From assembly GCA_020543525.1 (NCBI GenBank), contig JAHYIO010000023.1, positions 1,054,001-1,118,000 on the forward strand: 64,000 nt of DNA, written 5' to 3'. The stretch is from Coriolopsis trogii. Its lineage: Eukaryota > Basidiomycota > Agaricomycetes > Polyporales > Polyporaceae. A program made the position numbers and the translations under genes. Below the pieces are notes generated by a model that was not told the origin of the DNA, searched no databases, and was given only the letters and a program-made list of their open reading frames with translations. Every line of letters starts with the position of its first letter. Position 1 is the stretch's first letter. Shown here in pieces: positions 34,200 through 46,794 of this stretch.

Positions 34200-36015
34200 A
34201 GTATGGCTTCGCTGTAGACGCTGTTCGTTGACTAAGGGCCTTAACGAAGGACACTGTATGCGTTGTCCAGCTGCTCCTAGAGGGATTCTCCCAAACTCTA
34301 ACCTTCCGCAATCACGATAACGCTGATGACGATATCAAAGACCACAAAGAAGCCGGCTCGTGAGAGCGGGGTCGATTCCAGATACCAACAGCAAGTACGG
34401 TAGATGATTCGGTCAGAACACTCATCCCATGTTGTTCCAGGTTGTCAGAATGCATACGCGGCAAAGGCAGTGTCTGCATTTACGTGAACAAGTCCCTTGA
34501 ATACCGACTAACCTAGGTGGTCAGTAAGTAGTAGCCCGATTGCTAATGCAAGGATGTTCTCTCACGAAGCGGAGTTTATGAGTCAAAGATGAGCAGAGTT
34601 CTTCCCTTGCTCCTGTATCGAGGATGAACGTGGCTAGGAGGGGACCGGACAGTCGCATGAGAGTAAGTTTCGGGCGGCTAGAACATGATAGACGCTGATC
34701 GGTGTCAGTACGGGGCACTGCGGGGCCTGGCATGCGTAGTTCACAGCTGCAATGCTGGTGAATTGACTTGTCGTTCTGACTCGTTCATTTTGCAGTACTT
34801 CCTCCACCATCTGGCTGGTGCTCTCATGACTCTGATTGAGCCCACGTCCGTATGGTTCAGCTCTGTCTTGTATATCTGCTGGTATACAACGAAATCCGTG
34901 AAACCGGGCTTTAGACGAGTCGGTTTATTCCTCCTCACGCACCCGATGGTCGATAGCTGGCGCCTTGCGATGGTAGCAAGGCACTTCTTTCAGGCTAGCG
35001 GCACTCCTGTACGTGTGCGAGGGGAAATTGTGCGGCAGGCAGTAGTGTAGCTGCGTCTCATGAACTTTGTCGCTTCGCTCAATCATGGATCGCACTGCGC
35101 AGGGTGAGCGTTGAATCACTGTCAAATTGTCATGTCAAACCATCTCGAGCTCATTAACAGCGCATATCAGTGTTACGGGCGACGATGGTATCTGGGATTG
35201 TGTTATCCAGAGGATCCTGGGTGTAAAGGGGTGGTGGCATAGGAGAAGAGTCAACCAATGCGAGACGGACGCCTCTCACTTTTTTCTCCGTTGGCCAGGC
35301 TGTGCCAATAGCCCCTCTGAAGACGTCGAGGAGCAAACCTTGGTGTATAGTAGTATGAGTGCTGAGTATAAGTCGGAGGAAACAACAACGTTACGACGCT
35401 TGGCGCTTGACTAAGGTCTAGGAATGTCCAAACTACCATATTTACGTCATCGCATACTGAACACTGCGCTTCTGATCAGTAACCTCGACGTCGTCCCCTC
35501 TTGCCAAGTTGCAGTCATGCAGTCATCGACCCCCGTGAACCAGTTGTGGCAGTTCCCTCCACCTGCTCATCCATGCATGCCTCGAGTCCAGGCCGCGAGT
35601 ATGCCGTCGACCGCTGACAAACTCCGCTGAGACCAGACAGTACAGCCCAAAATGTCCTAGTCCGCTTTCCGGGAGAAATTCTATTGCCGCCTGGATGATC
35701 GAGCTGGCAAAGAATCACGCCGCCTACCGAGTGGGTTGCGCTCACACCTCTCTTCACTTTGGTCAGTTCGACTGACTCACCGATGCCATGACCCTACAGA
35801 ACTGTTTACTGCTCAACAGATCGTCGTGACGTGCGGACACACTTAGAAGGCCTTCGCGGCATCCTCGCCCGCTAGTCAGAACCGATTGCGAGCGATGAAG
35901 TGGAAAATGTGAGACATGCGGCCATTGTCTTGTGAGGCGGTGGCCCGCCAACGAATCGATCAGGAACAGATTTTGGGGTCATCGCCTTGAAACCGCGACG
36001 CTGGGCCAACCAGGC

Positions 36016-36031
36016 GACGATATATATCGTC
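36016..36031. repeat. Perfect 16-bp palindrome
   Basis: GACGATATATATCGTC equals its own reverse complement. It lies about 395 bases upstream of the Zn-finger-like gene. Confidence 0.9.
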
Positions 36032-36425
36032 CGTAGGGCTGATTTCGTCGTCATCCTCATTCACTCTCCATCTCATCGCCATCCTTTCGTTGTTGGACTT
36101 GTTGCTTCACAGAACGCTCAACATGAGGTGAAAACTCGCCGAGGGGCGCTCTGAGTCAATGGCTACCAAATAACTGGATCTTTGTGCCACTCCGATGAGG
36201 TGCAGCGCTCTTCACGTTCCCGCCATGATGCAGCGTCATAGTCCAGTCCGCCAGTTTGGGGCACCATACAGACAAAGGTATATGTTACTTTCCTACCATG
36301 TCTCGCAGTGGCTGGAGGACAAAGAGAGCGTTCAGTATACTTATGAGATGGTACGTGCTGTCTCTGGACGGTAATCTTCTCATTCCTCCACCTCTTTTTC
36401 CCGCACAGACGCGACAGTTTGTAGA

Positions 36426-37343
36426 ATGTCGTACCCATATCCCCCCCGCTATGCAAGCTTCGATGCACCCATCTGGACCAGCGACCAACTACGTGCCTCC
36501 GACTACATCAACCAAGACGTAGAGACGGTACCCTGGTGAGTTCATAATCTCTTAAGTAATCTATCATTGCTGAGATAATTCTATTCCTCCACAAGCTACG
36601 CCAACATACCTTCCATTCCACACGTCGGACCGCCGCTGCAGTTCCCTTGGACAGGCGTTATAGGGTCAAACGCTCTCCCTGCAGAGCCGCCTCATGGGCC
36701 GTTCCGAGACACTCCCAACTCCTTGAATCTCTGCTCTGAACCATTGAGTGCGGCCGTTCCCCCTTCATCCCACGTCACTCTCCCCCATCTCGTACCGAAC
36801 CCGCTCGCCCCTCCATCACCTGCTCTACCTGTGAACACGCCCGCCGCATATCCTTCGCCGGCCAGCGCCCCCTTCGTCTCACGACCTCCGCTGCCTCAGG
36901 CAGAAAATACGTCTCGCCTGCGCAACGTGCAAATTGACGGCGTGCTGCCCCCGCGACTGCGCGGTACAGATCTCTCGCTAGCAGATCTCAAGTGCCGCGT
37001 CTGCGGCCATGTTCCTTCCACTGGCCGTATGCAAGAGCTGGTACGGCATGAAGCCACCCATACCAGCGCGTATCTCAGCCGTACAGGGGGTCCTGCCTTT
37101 GTGTGCGTCGGGGTGCCGGAGGACTCCATCGATGGCCAGCTGTGGACTATCGAGAAGTTTCTGACGGGCTCAGAGCTTTCTCATGATGAAAAGCGGTACG
37201 TCGGAGGGCGGGCGTTCGTTGGCGGATGCGGACGGTTCTACAACCGACGAAGCTCTTACAAGAAGCACTTGCGTGACAAGGGCTGCATCGGTGACCCGCG
37301 CGGTCCTCATCATCGGGGCAACGAGGATCTTCGGTGGCGGTAA
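36426..37343 (+). CDS. Zn-finger-like protein (paralogue of 48771-49745)
   Basis: Two exons (36426-36535 and 36596-37343) keep frame and give 285 residues. The N-terminal half is rich in Pro, Ala and Ser. The C-terminal half has two Cys/His clusters: LKCRVCGHVPSTGRMQELVR followed by HEATH, a C2H2-like arrangement, and FVGGCGRFYNRRSSYKKHLR followed by a Cys. Both clusters and the linking FVCVGVPEDSIDG segment have counterparts in the gene at 48771-49745. A DNA-binding or nuclear role is plausible from the finger-like clusters but is inference; spacing in the second cluster is not a standard C2H2 finger. Similar proteins are frequent in polypore genomes. Confidence 0.65.
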
Positions 37344-38066
37344 CAGGGTATTGGTTGCGGGGTTTGTGCCGTGAGGCGTTTGGTATTGCCCTCCGGGGCG
37401 GCGTGGGGGCGTGGCGCGCATAGGTAGATCATACGCTTGCCTGTCGTCGAGCACAAAATATGGGTCTTTGTTACCTTCTTCTATATGGCGGCATCATATG
37501 TATGCTCTCAAGAAGTCAGGTGTGAGATGGAGTCTTTCGCCCCTCCCCATTCCCTCCCCGGTGCTGAGCGAACTTCTCAAGCCGTCCGAAATGAAACGCG
37601 TCGAGTCACATTTCGGGTCTCGATAAGGACAAGAGGACACACCGGCACATGATACGTGACGGGGGCGCGCACGACTCGCCAGCCTGCAGTGCTGCGACCT
37701 CGCTTCTTCCTCCCTCCATGCAGCCCTAACGCTACCTCCGCTGGGGATGCCTTTCTTGACCGCGCTCTAATCCTGCGCATGACTTATTCATAACTTATTC
37801 TCCGCGCGCTGCGAACATTTTACGCCCACAAAGCCCTCTGCCGAGGTCTCACCTTCTCAAGCGGATTCCAAGGACCGACTGCGCTTGCACATTCTGATCT
37901 GAGCAACAGAAAACGCCACGAGGGAGGTATGTGACTCGCTTGGTCGTCTGTCGCGTCCAAACTCAGCGGACAAAAGTACAGGAGGACTACATATCGGAGG
38001 ATCGTGGCGTGCCCCTGAACGGCCAACTTCAGTCTTTGACCCTTCCTCTCCCTCACCACCACCACG
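37344..38066. other. Intergenic
   Basis: This stretch holds the 3' flank of the Zn-finger-like gene and the promoter of the nuclease gene. No gene is recognised. Confidence 0.4.
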
Positions 38067-41000
38067 ATGCCTCAAGGGACTCCCTACAACGCCTTCATTC
38101 TCCCTTACCCCATCCGCGTCGACGACTTCAGCGGTCTCTCGCCCTCTTCCTCAACATCTAATGCCACAGGATCTATTGTATCTGACAACGTCCTGCATTC
38201 TGCGAGCCTCTACCTTCTCACCCACACCCACACGGACCATTTGAACGGCCTTGCAGCACGCTCGTTCGGACAGACGGTTGTATGCTCCCACGACGCGAAG
38301 GAGATGTTGCTGCGGCACGAGGTGTATGCAGAACGGTCGCTGCGGGATGCTGAGCTGCGGGCGGAGAACGTACGGACGTTTGCGCATCTCAGAGTTGTGC
38401 CACAACGGTTAGAGGACGGGAATGTTGATTATTTGGGTGCTAGGGATCTCTTGGTGCGTGTGTCGTCTCGTATAAGCAAGCCTCGACTGCTATCGGTCTC
38501 TAACCAGCGCATATAGCGAGCTACACATCTGCACTGTCCTACGAACTTCACCCTTAGTGCGACAGATGAGGTGACCATCACTCTCCTGGATGCCAACCAT
38601 TGCCCCGGCGCTGTAATGTGAGGAAGCGATCACGCCCACTCATCTCTCTGTGCGTTCTCAAAGTCTATCCTCGATGCAGGTTTCTGGTGGAAGGCGCGAA
38701 GGGCGCTGTGCTGCATACTGGCGATCTCAGGGCAGAACCCTGGTTTGTCGAATCATTGAAGCACAACCCGTTCATCCAGCGATACATTGATGCGCCCGTG
38801 CCCAAAGTCGCTATGACTGCGAAACGTTCAGACCCTCCAACCAAACTTGAGGCTATCTACCTCGACACTGCATGCCTTCTCAATACATACGATGTGCCGT
38901 CCAAGGTCAGGACTTCACCTTCTGCTGGACGCATGTGCTCATGGAAAGCAAATAGAGCGACGCTGCGTCGAATTTGGCATCGTTGATGACGCTATTACCA
39001 TCCTCGACGCGCTTCTTCCTGAATTTGTGGACGTGGGGATACGAGGAGATCTACAAGGCTATCGCGCGAACGTTCGGTGTAAAGGTGTGTCTTCCGGGCA
39101 TCATTGATAGTCGGTTCGCCACAACACGTTGCGTTATAGATCCATGTAGACCGGTACAAGTATGGCGTGTACTCGCACATCACTGGTGACCCGTTCCTCA
39201 AGTCCATCATTACCAAAGACGAGTCATCAACACGATTCCACGCCTGTGAACGATTTGAGAGGTGCGAACACGTCCGGGTTAACGGTCGCGAGTCGTATAC
39301 ACCGGACGGACATCACGTCGTCTACGTCAATCCAGTCAATATGGAGCTTCCAAACTGGGACAGATATCTGGCAGATACACGAGAAAAGCTTCGCCGAGGG
39401 GTACAGTTGGACATTCTAGTGCGTACAACAACCATTACAATCCTTGGACGAGCAACTGAGTGATATCCCCAGCTCGTCCCTCTGGCAAGGCACTCAACGC
39501 TCCCTGAGCTGCGCAGATTTGTATCTTTGTTCAAGCCTCGTCGCGTCGTGCCCAACACGCTTGACCCAACCCTCAAGGGCCTCGACGCTGCTTGTGTTCA
39601 GGCAATGTTCGCCGGATGCCTTGCAGAAGACTCGTCTACATCAGGAGCATCTGCAGTCCCGACGGACTTAAGCGACGTCAGTAGTGCGTTGCGTAGCACT
39701 GTCACCGCCGTCGAGGACGTAGCGTTCAAGAATCTCGAAGGCGAAGGTGCTCGAGAGATCGCTGAGAAGTGGGCAGACAGCGGCCGATTGAAGCGCAAGC
39801 TCATCGTCATGAAGGAGTATCTCCCACCTCCTCATCGCAAAGTGGTCGAACAAATCCTCGAAGGTCGCTATCGGCCCTCCGCCGCTCGTCCTCCAGTCCA
39901 GATACCGAAGGCCATTCGTCCCAGCGGATCGGGTACCGATACTGAGCCACCGTCGTCGTCTCCTCCCCCCGCCTCTTCTGTCATCAAGCGGGGCATCCAA
40001 GGCCGTGCGACTATAGAACAGAGTAATGCAGCCATGGCACGCATAAAGTCACACAACAGCAAAGTCCCCAAGAGGTTGCGCTCCATGAGTCCCGACTCGG
40101 ACTCGGACTCGGACCAGGATGGCAGGGAAGATATGCACGCACTCCTCGGTATGATATTCGAGGGGGCAGGCACTCCACCAGAAAAGACCTTGCGCGCATT
40201 GCTCCCGGAGAAGACCTCGTCACCGCTCTCAGAGTCTATTGAGGAGCCAATCGCAGGACCGTCGCGATTGGCACGACTTCAGACTGAGGAGCCTCTCACC
40301 CCCCGATCGAAGCGGACGACGCAGGATCTTTCGCTCTGGCTGAAGTCTTCTTCCTCCCCGGCTGCTGTATCTGACGAACAAGAACCTACGACTCCTCCGA
40401 GAACCAGAGTTTGTGATATGTTAGGTGGCGATGACCAGCCACACACGCCTTGTCAAAATAAGACTCTTGCCTCCCCATTCGAGCTCTCGACATCCAAGAA
40501 GGGCAAAAATGTTGGGATGCTCACCCCGCCTACTCTCACCAGACCCGCAGTGGCGCCCTTCAAGAGCCACAAACCGCCCGCTGCACATCTCCGACCATCA
40601 AACTTTGTCCCCGCAGCTGCCATTACACCCGAAGACAGGGGACGCAAGCACCCCTCGTCCATGCGTCTGAGCGCTCGTACACCCGACACGTCCCAAGAGG
40701 CCAACTCGAGTCCCCTGCTGGACCTCCGCAACCTGCGAAAGCGGCCAAGCCCCCCAGCCTCGCCTCAGGATGCGGTCACCGACGCAAACAACGCGTACCT
40801 CCAGGATAGCCCGAAGCGGCGTCGCGTGGGCGTTGGCAAAAACCCGCTCTATGTCCGCCCGCAGCAGCGTGTGGTCGCGCCGTCATCTTCCACTTCCACG
40901 TCGAACTCTACCAACTCCGAAGGCCGTCCCCTTGTTTCATGTTCGCCACCATCTTCTGCATCGCCGCGTGCCCCGGCGCAGCTTGACTTGGCCCACCGGC

Positions 41001-41815
41001 CAGCTTCTTCGCATTCTGCGCCACCTCCACCATACACTTCTGCATCCGTCAGGTCTATCCAAGTCGCAACGAGTGTTCAAGTCCGCGGATCTGTCGCGAG
41101 AAGCACTGTCGAACGTACCACGGTCGCTGCGGTCACGGCAGCAGCTGCTGCAGTGGCGGCAACGACTGTCGTGGGTACAGTTGACCCAAGCGCCGAGGCT
41201 GCAGTAGGCCTCAGTACGGCACCCGATAGCAGCAGTACCGACAACGGCGACAACGGCAACGGCAACAACGACAACGACACAGTCGGAAAGAAGAACGCAA
41301 ACTCGCCGAGGACGACGGCGAAGCGCAAGGAGAGGATGCGCGAGGAGCAGCTGAGGATCGCGCAGAAGCTGGCGCAGCTGCAGCCGACGCTCGTCGCGCC
41401 GACCGTCAAGGCGAAGCTGGAGAAGCTGAGGCAGCGGCAGAGTCAGACTCAGATTCTGATGCGTGAGCGAGATGTTCGAGACCGGGAGAAGGGGTCGTCT
41501 TCGTCCGAGATCGGACAGAGTGTGGGTGCGATTGCGATTGCGAAAGCGGGTGCTTCAAGCTCAAGCTCGAGCGCAAGGCTTGACGTCACTGTCACCGCCA
41601 GCGCGTCGGCTGCCAGCGTGGGTGCAAGTGCGAGAACGGTGAGCAGGAAGACACTGCCAAGACCACCGAGTCAAGATGAAGAGATGGAGAAAGAGTCGGC
41701 GGCAAGAGTTCAACAGCAAAGGCAAGCATTCAAGCATCAGTTTGCTCTCGGGTATCGGCCCGGTGTTGTTATTCCTAGGTTGCGGTGTCTTGCAAGCCAG
41801 GAGGCCGAGGATTGA
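38067..41815 (+). CDS. SNM1/Artemis-type DNA repair nuclease (metallo-beta-lactamase, beta-CASP)
   Basis: The six exons are 38067-38453, 38517-38617, 38680-38905, 38956-39084, 39140-39418 and 39473-41815. They keep frame and give 1154 residues. The metallo-beta-lactamase core shows the HxHxDH metal motif (LTHTHTDHLNGL), NHCPGAV and HTGDLR. The beta-CASP part follows with YLDTACLLNTYDVPS, LWTWGYEEIY, IHVDRYKYG, YVNPVNMELPNWDRY and VPLARHSTLPELRRF. This is the architecture of SNM1/Pso2 and Artemis nucleases, which process crosslinked or hairpin DNA ends. About 600 residues of Ser/Pro-rich, probably disordered tail follow the catalytic part, with basic clusters (KRRRVG) that could direct nuclear import. 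Whether it is the Pso2 or the Artemis orthologue cannot be settled here. Confidence 0.87.
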
Positions 41816-42066
41816 TAGTAAAAGAATAACAACAAATATCGTTTGTTCGAGAGTCCCATGAACATTGAAGGTGTATGATCAGAATGAGATTGCCAATGAA
41901 ATGAATACATATGTTGCGAGCATGTATAGCATTAGAGACGGAGACAACGAGCCCGACGAGGAAAGCATCTTACAACTGTAGGCAGATGTAGTCATTATGA
42001 TGGACTCACGAGAACGAAGCGAAGATGCTACGCACATACAAGAATTGTCCGGACATACCCCTGCGT

Positions 42067-42715
42067 TCATTTGACGAGTGGTCTCACTCCTATACCACTG
42101 TCCTTGAGACTCTTGTCTGCATAATTCTGCAGTTCTTTCTGGTACTGAGCTGAGAATGGTTCAGAGCGAGCCGCAACTGTCGATGACACATATCGTACTC
42201 ACTCAACGGCTCTTCGGTCTTCGCCTTCTTGGCGGGGTTCTCTGTGGTAGTGGTTGAGCTCGGAGCATCAGGAGAACGGCGCTTGCCCCGGTTTTTCTGC
42301 AGCATCTATGTGAGCAAGGCCCGTTCCCAAGATGCTCGGGGGTACTCACAAAGCGGCTGTCAAACTCGCGCTTCCTGCGAACAAAGACCGTTAAGTGCGT
42401 GATACACAATGTCTGCAGACTAGACGTACTTCGCGATGATGTCCTCCTGCTTCTTCTTCTCATCCTCTTCCTGCAGCTAAGGATCAGCACATGCGCACGA
42501 AGATGCAATAAAGGAGATAGCGGAGAAAGACAACGCGCCTTCTTCAGTCGCTGGAAGCGTTCTAGGAACGAACCGTCATTAGAAAAGACATTGACCGGTT
42601 TTGGTTTGGGGTGAGCGTGATGGGGGTTAGGCTTCGGCGGGGAAGGGGCGGTGGGCAATAACGGTGCAGGAGAGGCGTACCCGCTGGATGGCACTGGTGT
42701 TGATACAGACGACAT
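42067..42715 (-). CDS. Small conserved nuclear-type protein, function unknown
   Basis: The gene starts at 42715 with MSSVSTPVPSSGY and has five exons. The N-terminal part is proline-rich. It is followed by SNDGSFLERFQRLKK, an acidic-basic helix (EEDEKKKQEDIIAK), KREFDSRF, KNRGKRRSP, a PAKKAKTEEP stretch like a nuclear signal, and the end QKELQNYADKSLKDSGIG. Length is about 140 residues. The first intron (42538-42477) must start with GC, because no GT donor restores frame there. The FLERF...RGKRR pattern recalls the small TRIR/C19orf43 proteins, but that similarity is weak and unproven. Charged composition suggests an RNA- or chromatin-linked role, as inference only. Confidence 0.65.
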
Positions 42716-43667
42716 GACGAGGGCGCGAGGTGAGCGTGGGGGGCAGAGCGCAGCAGATGGTGGTCGGGAGACAAGGAGCGATACGCCGGAGACGGGCGAG
42801 AGGTCGAGAACGTCGTCGAAACCGGCGACGGACCGTACAACACCGTGGGAGTCGCCTGCTGCATTCGTGTCCCGCTCTCCTCATACGACGACGAGCGCGT
42901 TGTATCTCTCTCCCAAACGTCGTGCTCGTGTCTGTCCCCACGAAGTACGGCCGTATTCCACACCGTGTAGAATTTGAACGGGATGCAATAGCTGGACCAT
43001 GGCTGATAGGAAAGATTAGGTGCACTGCGCTTTCGATCAGGACCAATCAACGGCGAGAAGTGTTCGAATAGCCTGCGAGTCGACACCGGGGTAAGAGAGC
43101 CCCTTCCTGGAAATATCATCACAAATAATGGTGCATCCTGATATTATGCATGTAGCAACTGTTTTCCAGAGGTATGTGCGGGACTGACACAGTCCAGGTC
43201 ACGGTTGGTCTAAGCAGCTGTCATAGCAGCGAAACGTCTACCGGGGTCTTCATGGGCACACGGGGTTTTCCAATCCGAACTAGAAGACGGAGTCGATGCA
43301 GAACTCAAAACCCCATGGTCGTCGTGGAAAGAAGCCATGCTGTCCACAGGAACCATACGTAACTCACTAATGTGAGAGCTGTTTCCCCATCCAGGCATCC
43401 CAGGGGCATTCCATGCAACTGTCCATCTGTTCATCATCATCCTACTGACATTCGCTCACAGACATGGGAACGAATCCCAACTCTCCGGCACGGCCATCCA
43501 GGAAGTGACGATCCTCAGCGAAATAGCCGCTGCGGTGCATGCGAGTTCCTGATATAAGTACCCTTCGCTTGCAACAAGTCCGCAAGGGCATCAAAATCAA
43601 CGAAGAAGTCCCTGCCCGCCAACTATATGTACTCTTGCTCCTGGCGACCGTCCAATACAGCCGCACC
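42716..43667. other. Intergenic, divergent promoter region
   Basis: This stretch lies between the small nuclear-type gene (minus) and the DUF6534 gene (plus). No gene is recognised. Confidence 0.4.
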
Positions 43668-46320
43668 ATGATGTTTGCCCCTGCTCCTCTTGCACCGGGT
43701 GCGTCTCCCGCCGACCTCGAGCTCGGGAGCTCGTACGGCGTGATGCTTCTGTCTACGATTATTTGCGCAGTGTGAGTCCATACGCTCTCGAACTATTCCT
43801 TCAGCCTAACAACCTTGTCCAGACTGTATGGTTTCACCTTGTTGCAAACCCTTTACTACTTCGAACAGTTCCCCAAAGACTCTTGGCTGCTCAAGCTATC
43901 GGTATGATCCTCTATATACGCACTTTGCGCTGTCATGGTTGACAAGCTGATGCACCGCAGGTCGCTGGCGTCTGGTAACTACCCGAGCACTCCGAAGCAC
44001 CCGGTTGCTCAGACACTGACGTATACATACGTAGGTTCTTGGATACGCTCATAACAATCTTTGAATGCCACGAAGTATACTTCTACCTCATTGTGAACTA
44101 CAACAATCCGCCAGCACTGCAGAACGAGATATGGTAAGCATATGCCCTCTAGGTTTCTAGCTTGTGAAGAGAGCGCTGACTGTTCTCTGCGCATTCTTCA
44201 GGAGCGCACAGGTGTGCCTTGATGCGCTACCTCCCGTATGGGCTCCAACTAACTGAGCGAATTACCAGGCGGAACTTCTCGTCACGGTGTGTACACCACC
44301 CAATAATCTACTCATCCAATCAAATGAAATTGACCAATTGGGCCGCATAGTACACCGTTGTCCTCATGGTACAACTGTCAGTGGTCTCAACCTGTCAAGC
44401 TGAATCTTTGAGACTGACGCGACACACGTCACTACAGCTTCTTTATTTTGCGGATGCATCAACGTCAGTGCATACATGTTGTCGCCACAGCAGCCCGCTC
44501 ACCTTTCCCGCGTCGTCAGTACGGCCATATGCCTGGTATATCCCCGCCTTCATGGTCAGTCCCAAAGTCGTATGGATGATCGATTTACTTATAGGGATAT
44601 TCGTAGGCTGTGACAGCGTTTGCGTCGTATGGTTGGTGTCTTTACTTCTCAATACAACCCACAGACGGCTGACTGGCTGCTTGCTGCCTTCAGTGATGGT
44701 CATAGGTGCGCTTTCCGCAGCATTCGGTTGCTGGACATCGGTATCTCACCGTCATTTTACCTTCCCATCCACCAGTCATATTCATTCAAACGTGAGGCAT
44801 TTCTTGTTCTAATCGGGAATATAAAGACTTATAGTATGGTTTGCAGACTACACGACGACACTTGGGCAGCTACGGACCGTCCAGCGATCACCGTGCGTGC
44901 TTCATGCCGCCACGCATCTCCGGAGGCACTCACCCTCCCACCAACAGAGACCATTGACTGCCAATTGGGTGCTGGGTATGATCGTCGATATCGGCATCAC
45001 GGTCATTCTCTGCTGGTACCTTTGGAGCGAGAAGGTCGCGGTACGGCACAAGTACGTTGTTGAGAACTATTCAGTCTCGATTATCACCTTGCTGATGCAG
45101 ATTGCCCATCCGTGTTTAACAGGACGAACGTGATGCTCAACAGCATCATCGTCTTCCTCGTGAACAGAGGCGCAATCGCGGCGTGAGTTTCCTCCCGTCA
45201 CCTTCAAGTGTACTAGATGCCCGATGTTGAATGCAAATCATCATATGTTGCCGATCGCAGCGTTGTCCAAATCATGACGCTTGCAGCGGTGAGTTGGCTA
45301 TAGTGCTTACATCGGTCTCGCCCGTCAGACCAGTCCTCATACGGATCGTAGAAATTCATTTGGCCACAGACCCTCGTATGGCTCGCGTTTCATAATGCGC
45401 TCTCTAAAGGTACGATCATCCCTTGCGTCCATTCCATATATGTCTGACGATGTTTAAGTGTACACCAACTCCATGCTCGCAACGTACGTACCTTCAATCG
45501 TCACCCCAACAATTCTAGAGAGCATGTCCTGACCGCCATCGAACAGACTCAACGCCCGTGTCGCGCTCCGCAAAGTACTCATGGACACCGAGCTCGACCA
45601 AACACATGCTCCTACAGAGTTTTCCGTCAAGGCTGGGAGCAGACCGGCTAGCAGGATGCCTAAAATAAGGCCCTTTGAGAGGCCTGATGCCGATCAGATC
45701 TCGGTGCGTCTTGATCTCCCTCCGTCTCCTTCTCCCCACGAATCGGTCGGCGTTCTCTTCCGACTCCCTTGATAACTTTTGCTCCGTATGATATCCCATC
45801 AGTCCCTTCTTGACAGAGACAATCCAGAGGGTGACCAAGGGGGCAATCATCCATCTCGACGACCGAGAATCCCACAATCTGATCGGACCTAACGCTCACC
45901 GGCTCCCCCTCTCCTTTGCAGAGTCTGGCGTCGATGCAGTTCTCGCAGAACTCGCATCCACCGCTCCCGCCGTACGACAAGCGGATGTTCGAAGTTGGAC
46001 CGTACGAGCCGCGCGCGTACGACGCGCACAGCGTCGTTACCGCCGACTATACCGACCAGGACGTCATTCAGAGGCCGTACACTGCAATGAGCGCATACAC
46101 CGCTCGCACTGCTGTGGTAAGTCATCACTGTCACTTTGTCTTGTGCTTTGTTGCCTCTGGTGTGGGTCGCGAACTGCGCCCGAGTCTGAGGGCGGTGAGG
46201 ATGCGGGCACGGAACGAATCATGGGCTGATGGCTTCTTTCATCGTTGATGGCAGACGCTGCGCACAGTGCGGCCATCCGACGACGGGCCCACAGATACGT
46301 ACTCGTACAACAAAGTCTAG
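43668..46320 (+). CDS. Seven-helix membrane protein, DUF6534 family
   Basis: The gene starts MMFAPAPLAPG at 43668 and is split into many tiny exons. Examples are 43961-43974 (14 bases) and 44202-44211 (10 bases). Joined, they read GSSYGVMLLSTIICAV, LYGFTLLQTLYYFEQFPKDS, FLDTLITIFECHEVYFYL, then helices around FFILRMHQ and WVLGMIVDIGITVILCWYL. The DUF6534 part follows: RTNVMLNSIIVFLVNRGAIA, FHNALSKVYTNSMLATLNAR. This order of seven helices with the closing YTNSxLAxLNAR motif marks a large basidiomycete-specific family of unknown function. The cytosolic C-tail has PYEPRAYDAHSV and ends near TYSYNKV at 46320. Receptor-like roles have been suggested for such topology but nothing here tests that. 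Confidence 0.83.
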
Positions 46321-46794
46321 TTCTTTCTTGAACATCGCGTTGAGCCTTCTGCTGGAGTCGGGAGGCCAGCGGCTTTCCCATCGTCTCCTATGTAGAGTAC
46401 GTCTACCACCGTGGACACTATGCTAGCACTCATGATGCCGCACACATCGTTATCAAATAATGGGTTAGTTGGGCATACGCACCTGTATACATGCATCTTG
46501 GACTGTTGTGCAGTGACGTCCAACATTGAAATATTGACGGTTGTGTCGAGACACCTCGTAGCAGTCTCATAGTGATACTCGCGTACCTTTACGGTAAACA
46601 TGTAACCTCGCTCAAACACAGTTTTGACGGTCAGTCAAATGCCCCGACGTCGCAATGCCCAAGCCCGATCCGCGATGGCGATTAATGCATGCGGGATTGG
46701 GAGACCAAGCAGATCAATGCGCCCAATCGTAGCGACAACGCAAAGAAGCATCCCACCAGCCAGATATGTACGTATACATCCCGCCGGCGGCAGG
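46321..46794. other. Intergenic between convergent genes
   Basis: This is 474 bases between the stops of the DUF6534 and Ebp2 genes. Nothing is recognised in it. Confidence 0.4.

Larger units (their letters stand above)
34096..36425. other. Gene-poor stretch
   Basis: Over 2.3 kb no frame shows a known family and no tRNA-like fold was found. One perfect 16-base palindrome lies at 36016-36031. Confidence 0.5.

Noticed and set aside
34366..34380. tRNA-like B-box (GGGTCGATTCC)
   Set aside because: No A-box or cloverleaf arms could be paired upstream at the proper spacing.
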